Assembly: GCF_019216885.1 (NCBI RefSeq) | Contig: NZ_JAAQRC020000002.1 | Coordinates: forward strand, 186,001-250,000 | Direction of reading: 5' to 3' | Length of the DNA stretch: 64,000 bases | From: Methylobacterium sp. SyP6R | GTDB lineage: Bacteria; Pseudomonadota; Alphaproteobacteria; Rhizobiales; Beijerinckiaceae | Shown here: positions 61,601 through 64,000 of the stretch, piece by piece | How positions within the stretch are numbered: the first letter of the stretch is position 1 | Layout of the letters: every line of letters starts with the position of its first letter | The notes under the pieces: model-generated | Database searches by the model: none | Seen by the model: only the letters and a program-made list of their open reading frames with translations | Told to the model about the DNA's origin: nothing | Made by a program: the position numbers and the translations under genes

Positions 61601-64000
61601 AGCGTCGCCTCGGCGGGCTTCGTCCTCTCGATCGACAGCACGGCGCCCGGTGCCCCCGGCACCCCGGCCTTCTCGGCCGATACCGGCACGCCGGGCGACG
61701 GCGTGACGCGCGAGCGGATCCAGACCATCACCGGTACGGCGGAGGCCGGCAGCCTCGTCACCCTCTACGACAACGGGACTGCGCTCGCGGGCGTGACCGC
61801 GGACGCGACGAGCGGCGCCTGGAGCATCGCGAACGTCACCCTCGCGGCAGGTCTTCACACCCTGACGGCGCGGGCGGCCGACGCGGCGGGCAATACCGGG
61901 GCATCGTCGGCGGCGCTCGCCCTCACGATCGACCTCGTATCGGATATTCCCTCCGGCCTCGCCCTCTCGGCGGCGAGCGATACCGGTCTATCGGCGAGCG
62001 ATCGCGTGACCCGCGCCTCGGCGCTCATCCTCACCGGATCGGCGGAGGCGGCCAGCAACGTTACCCTCTATGACGGAGGCACCGCAAACCCGGTCGGCAC
62101 GGTGGAGGCCGACGGCACCGGGGCCTGGAGCCTGACCCTCCTGGGGGCGGTCGAGGGCGGGCACACCTTCACGGCGACGGCGATCGACCCGGCCGGCAAC
62201 ACCTCCGCGGCATCGGCGGCGCTCACCGTGACAGTGGATCGTACGATCGCCGCGCCGCTCGCCCCTGCGCTGGACGCCGGCTCCGATACCGGCGCGAGCG
62301 CGACCGACCACGTCACCCGCCTTCTCGCACCGACCCTGACCGGAACCGTGGAAGCGGGCGCGCAGGTCTGGCTCTACGAGGGCAATGCCCTCATCGGCGC
62401 GACGACGGCCGATCCCACGGGGATCTGGCGGATCAGCCAGGGTCTGGCGGAGGGCACCCACATCCTTTCGACCCGGGTGTTCGACGCGGCCGGCAACAGC
62501 GCGGCTTCCTCCGGCAGCCTCACCGTCACGATCGACGCCACGGCACCGGGCATTCCCTCCACCCCCGTCCTGGCGGCAATCTCGGATACGGGCGCCTCGT
62601 CGAGCGATGGCGTCACCCGGGCCACGACGCCGATCCTGAGCGGATTGGCCGAGCCGGGCAGTACCGTGCTGCTCCTCGAGGATGCGTCACTCGTCGGCAC
62701 GGTCGTGGCAGACACGTTCGGCGCCTGGACGCTCGCCACGGGTTCGCTTGCGGATGGGACCCACACGCTGACTGCGCGATCGGTGGACCTCGCCGGCAAC
62801 CCGTCCTCGGCCTCGACCGCCCTGACGGTGACGGTCGACACGGCCAACCCGGATGCCCCGGTCATCACCAGTGCGGCGCTCACCAAGAGCGCTGCCCCGG
62901 CCGTGACCGGCACGGCGGAGGCCGGCTCGACGGTGACCGTCACGGTGGGTGGAGCAACCTACGCCACGACCGCGACGGGCGGAGCCTGGTCGCTCGACCT
63001 CGCCACCGCCACGCCGGTCACCGGCACGCTCAGGCTCGACACGAACGGTCGCAACGCGATCTCGGTGACCGCCAAGGATGCGGCGGGCAACGTCTCCGCG
63101 GCCGCAACGCAGTCCCTGGTCATCGATACCGCCGCTCCAGGTGCGCCCGCCGTCACATCGTCGGCGCTCACCAACAGCGCGACCCCGACCCTCACCGGCA
63201 CGGCGGAGGCCGGATCGACGGTGACCGTCACGGTGGGTGGTGCAACCTACGCCACGACCGCGACGGGCGGAGTCTGGTCGCTCGACCTCGCCACCGCCAC
63301 GCCGGTCACCGGCACGCTCGCTCTCGACCTCAACGGCCGCAACGCGATCGCGGTGACCGCCAAGGATGCGGCGGGCAACGTCTCCGCGGCCGCAACGCAA
63401 TCCCTGGTCATCGATACCGCCGCTCCAGGTGCGCCCGCCGTCACATCGTCGGCGCTCACCAACAGCGCGACCCCGACCCTCACCGGCACGGCGGAGGCCG
63501 GATCGACGGTGACCGTCACGGTGGGTGGTGCAACCTACGCCACGACCGCGACGGGCGGAGTCTGGTCGCTCGACCTCGCCACCGCCACGCCGGTCACCGG
63601 CACGCTCGCTCTCGACCTCAACGGCCGCAACGCGATCGCGGTGACCGCCAAGGATGCGGCGGGCAACGTCTCCGCGGCCGCAACGCAATCCCTGGTCATC
63701 GATACCGCCGCTCCAGGTGCGCCCGCCGTCACATCGTCGGCGCTCACCAACAGCGCGACCCCGACCCTCACCGGCACGGCGGAGGCCGGATCGACGGTGA
63801 CCGTCACGGTGGGTGGTGCAACCTACGCCACGACCGCGACGGGCGGAGTCTGGTCGCTCGACCTCGCCACCGCCACGCCGGTCACCGGCACGCTCGCTCT
63901 CGACCTCAACGGCCGCAACGCGATCGCGGTGACCGCCAAGGATGCGGCGGGCAACGTCTCCGCGGCCGCAACGCAATCCCTGGTCATCGATACCGCCGCT
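55673..64000 (+). CDS. Giant repeat adhesin with tandem bacterial Ig-like domains, 3' end outside the window
   Basis: Open frame of 2776 codons with no stop before the window ends. AAGG stands six bases before the chosen ATG; an in-frame ATG at 55724 (MAAGGTLTLSTG) is an alternative. Residues about 20-490 contain about fourteen degenerate ~33-residue repeats with the core ETVIGGTGVDVV. From about 500 onward come roughly twenty-three Ig-like domains of 95-100 residues with the pattern PTLTGSAEASSTVTLYDG, LTASAVDAAGNT and VTIDTTAP. Composition is rich in Thr, Ser, Gly, Ala, Asp and nearly free of Cys, as in BapA/LapA/SiiE-type surface adhesins. There is no N-terminal signal peptide, which fits type I secretion; the C-terminal signal would lie beyond the window. 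Ser/Thr density makes it a plausible acceptor for the neighbouring glycosyltransferases (inference). Confidence 0.88.
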   Translation, partial: MGRQAAIVPRRVGGVRQMAAGGTLTLSTGVTDYVFSSTEVWSSIVGNGTRGATLNTQGQTLTVTQLDHLTGGNSLSRKDVVTLLPSNGGSTISVRALETLFGSSGQDVVQIASTGTTMAVEDIETILGATTGTALISLTSTAGNTMSVSYLKSIIGNSGKDVITFGAAGGSGTTTAVSLMETLIGTAGLDLIATIAGSNNTVGVSGIEVFLGNGSAAGNDVIVLDGGGTIGVGFVETVIGSSARDVVTTGFKTGTINLTTGGGTIAVSSVEMLVGGTGSKTTAILLDHGTTVTVASLNTLIGGGGNDVLQLTNLDSTTTLVPGTDSIAWNTSGNTMRVSLIETIIGTSGQDVILASFPGGGTLSVSAIETLVGSSGTDVILLDGGGNTVAVERVETLVGGAGIDAISASASYGMTLQVSSIETVIGGTGVDVVASVSAGGMTMQVSAVETVIGGTGVDVVVLSESAGTIFVSDIETLYLAQSGQTLDVTGRTGEVVFPFSATGPAAPSAPALASASDTGLQGDLVTGIAAPTLTGTAAAGSVINLYGTPPNAATVLALGTGTADSAGQWSIATGTVLTDGAWTLIAKTIASGTESNASAALFLTIDTTAPAAPTLGLAPGSDTGASTTDNLTNRVQPTLTGSAEASSTVTLYDGALAIGMATADGSGLWSIVASTLATGSHTLTASAVDAAGNTGSASGPLTVTVDTTVEAPTLALGPASDTGIVGDDLTAVTTPVMTGSAEAFAVVSLIENGASLGSATADVSGQWQFTLGTLSEGPHTLSASAVDRAGNTSTPSGSLTVTIDTTAPAGPSLRLAPGSDSGASTTDNLTNSVQPTLTGSAEASSTVTLYDGALAIGMATADGSGIWSIVASTLATGPHTLTASAVDVAGNTGSASGPLTVTVDTTVAAPTLALGPASDTGIVGDGLTALTTPVVIGSAEAFAVVSLIENGASLGSATADAAGQWQLTLGTLSEGPHILSASAVDRAGNTSTPSGSLTVTIDTTAPAGPSLRLAPGSDTGASTTDNLTNRVQPTLTGSAEASSTVTLYDGALAIGMATADGSGLWSIVASTLATGAHTLTASAVDVAGNTGSASGPLTVTVDTTVAAPTLALGPTSDTGIVGDDLTAVTTPVVIGSAEAFAVVGLIENGASLGSATADVSGQWQLTLGTLSEGPHTLSASAVDRAGNTSTPSGSLTVTIDTTPPAAPSAPALAPTSDTGLSNGDRLTRIAAPTFTGSAEAGSVIDLLVGGSTVGTGTASGAGLWTITSSTLGEGAQTVLARARDAAGNTRDGGDVTVTIDVTGPLAPTGIGLTAATDSGIQGDAVTNASAPTLTGSAEAGSTVRLYEGAAALATTIANGQGVWEIAAGSLGEGRHTLTAQAEDAAGNAGSASAGFVVTIDRSVAAPTGLALTAGSDTGDAGDGLTRLTAPAISGIAKADGLIRLYEGQTLLGTGTTDGQGAWTVTSSALVDGSHSLTAVAVDAAGNTSAASAPLAITLDLVAPTAPSGLALAGGSDSGTAGDGVTNRTAPVITGSAEVGSSIVLYDGNALIGTGTADAVSGIWSVQAASALIEGPHTLTAIAGDRAGNTGAASAGFTVTIDTTAPAIGTPIADADGVAPTVSGTAEAGSVVTLYDSPSNGAVLGTATAGSAGAWSIKTPDLAPATYTLAAQATDAAGNVGTAQLTLTLAGRQGTPGGLALASGSDSADPNDRITRVAAPTVTGTAGAGVVVTLYDNGTTNAVGTTTAGTAGAWAITATALGDGTHVLRAMGQDGTAALGLSTPLTITIDTTAPEAGGLALEAASDTGASSTDRLTRITNPVVTGTAEAGSLITLYDSDRTTVVGRATSAASGAWSATTTLGAGVHTLAAQAVDVAGNTGSVGAGFVLTIDTAAAAPAILALADDLGTGGSHLTRQVAPTVTGTAEAGGSVALYADGRLVGTGNADPASGAWTVGAAALGDGTHTLTAQVVDRAGNTSVASAGFVLSIDSTAPGAPGTPAFSADTGTPGDGVTRERIQTITGTAEAGSLVTLYDNGTALAGVTADATSGAWSIANVTLAAGLHTLTARAADAAGNTGASSAALALTIDLVSDIPSGLALSAASDTGLSASDRVTRASALILTGSAEAASNVTLYDGGTANPVGTVEADGTGAWSLTLLGAVEGGHTFTATAIDPAGNTSAASAALTVTVDRTIAAPLAPALDAGSDTGASATDHVTRLLAPTLTGTVEAGAQVWLYEGNALIGATTADPTGIWRISQGLAEGTHILSTRVFDAAGNSAASSGSLTVTIDATAPGIPSTPVLAAISDTGASSSDGVTRATTPILSGLAEPGSTVLLLEDASLVGTVVADTFGAWTLATGSLADGTHTLTARSVDLAGNPSSASTALTVTVDTANPDAPVITSAALTKSAAPAVTGTAEAGSTVTVTVGGATYATTATGGAWSLDLATATPVTGTLRLDTNGRNAISVTAKDAAGNVSAAATQSLVIDTAAPGAPAVTSSALTNSATPTLTGTAEAGSTVTVTVGGATYATTATGGVWSLDLATATPVTGTLALDLNGRNAIAVTAKDAAGNVSAAATQSLVIDTAAPGAPAVTSSALTNSATPTLTGTAEAGSTVTVTVGGATYATTATGGVWSLDLATATPVTGTLALDLNGRNAIAVTAKDAAGNVSAAATQSLVIDTAAPGAPAVTSSALTNSATPTLTGTAEAGSTVTVTVGGATYATTATGGVWSLDLATATPVTGTLALDLNGRNAIAVTAKDAAGNVSAAATQSLVIDTAA
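57521..59302 (+). repeat. Three 594-bp tandem repeats (paired Ig-like domains)
   Basis: Three successive 594-base units begin at 57521, 58115 and 58709, each encoding two alternating Ig-like domains (198 residues). They differ at only scattered positions, for example GSHTLTA, GPHTLTA and GAHTLTA at one site. The two-domain period shows the region grew by duplicating domain pairs. Confidence 0.88.
63140..64000 (+). repeat. Near-identical 288-bp tandem repeats running off the window
   Basis: Units start at 63140, 63428 and 63716 (the last cut by the window edge), each encoding one 96-residue Ig-like domain with core TPTLTGTAEAGSTVTVTVGG. I find no differences among them by eye. A more diverged copy precedes at about 62852. 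The array may continue outside the window, and assembly length here should be treated with caution. Confidence 0.9.

Noticed and set aside
55580..61858. Very long minus-strand open frame (about 2092 codons) opposite the giant adhesin
   Set aside because: It is the antisense of the repeat-rich adhesin frame; its composition is Arg/Gly/Ala-rich with no domain, and its repeats simply mirror those of the plus-strand Ig-like domains.
57521..64000. Tandem repeats as a CRISPR array or satellite DNA
   Set aside because: Repeats of 288 and 594 bases stay in one open frame and encode Ig-like domains; no short repeat-spacer pattern or cas gene is present.

Overview
The window is GC-rich, densely coded DNA from an alphaproteobacterium. 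The best guess is Methylobacterium or a close relative in the Hyphomicrobiales. This rests on base composition, the RibBA architecture, the rhizobial-type DUF1403/ScpB remnants and the TPR-fused glycosyltransferases; no rRNA or tRNA gene is present to confirm it. The window reads as accessory DNA: two mobile-element graveyards, a sugar-use operon, and a large surface-glycan/adhesin region.

Layout. (1) 1-10.9 kb: the 3' part of a type I secretion membrane-fusion protein (HlyD family); a serine resolvase with a res-like repeat array; an AT-rich regulatory stretch; then a two-gene unit of a small exported protein and a 2288-residue RTX protein with an N-terminal lipase-like domain. (2) 11.2-13.8 kb: a decayed integrative element with an N-truncated tyrosine recombinase and frameshifted DUF1403 and ScpB pseudogenes, next to a palindromic dispersed repeat and an IS end. 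(3) 13.8-23.5 kb, minus strand: a nine-gene operon with a split transketolase, FGGY kinase, ribose-type ABC transporter, two SDR dehydrogenases and a SorC-type regulator. A TTGAATA/TATTCAA operator candidate lies upstream, and hairpins flank the binding-protein gene. It looks like a sugar or polyol catabolic operon feeding the pentose-phosphate pool. (4) 23.7-26.2 kb: ribBA, then insertion debris with a dif-like site and an IS110-type transposase fragment. (5) 26.2-31.1 kb: sugar-nucleotide genes hldD, gmd, a UDP-glucuronate decarboxylase (uxs-like) and hldE, which would supply ADP-heptose, GDP-6-deoxy-hexose and UDP-xylose. (6) 31.1-55.3 kb: nine large glycosyltransferase proteins on both strands, most fused to TPR repeats, carrying by my count 14 catalytic modules (GT2, GT4 x3, GT9-like x5, GT11-like x2, GT17, GT41 x2). 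(7) 55.7 kb to the window end: a giant Ser/Thr/Gly-rich repeat protein with tandem Ig-like domains and no stop codon in the window.

How the parts may work together (inference): region 5 makes activated heptose, deoxyhexose and xylose, and the TPR-glycosyltransferases of region 6 could transfer them to a protein scaffold. TPR repeats bind peptides in OGT-like GT41 enzymes and in the flagellin glycosyltransferase FlmG. The neighbouring giant adhesin, probably exported by type I secretion, is the obvious candidate acceptor. ADP-heptose enzymes, heptosyltransferase-like proteins and a repetitive adhesin side by side recall the TibC/Aah autotransporter heptosyltransferase systems, but in a type I secretion setting and with far more enzymes. 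This is the most interesting candidate system in the window.
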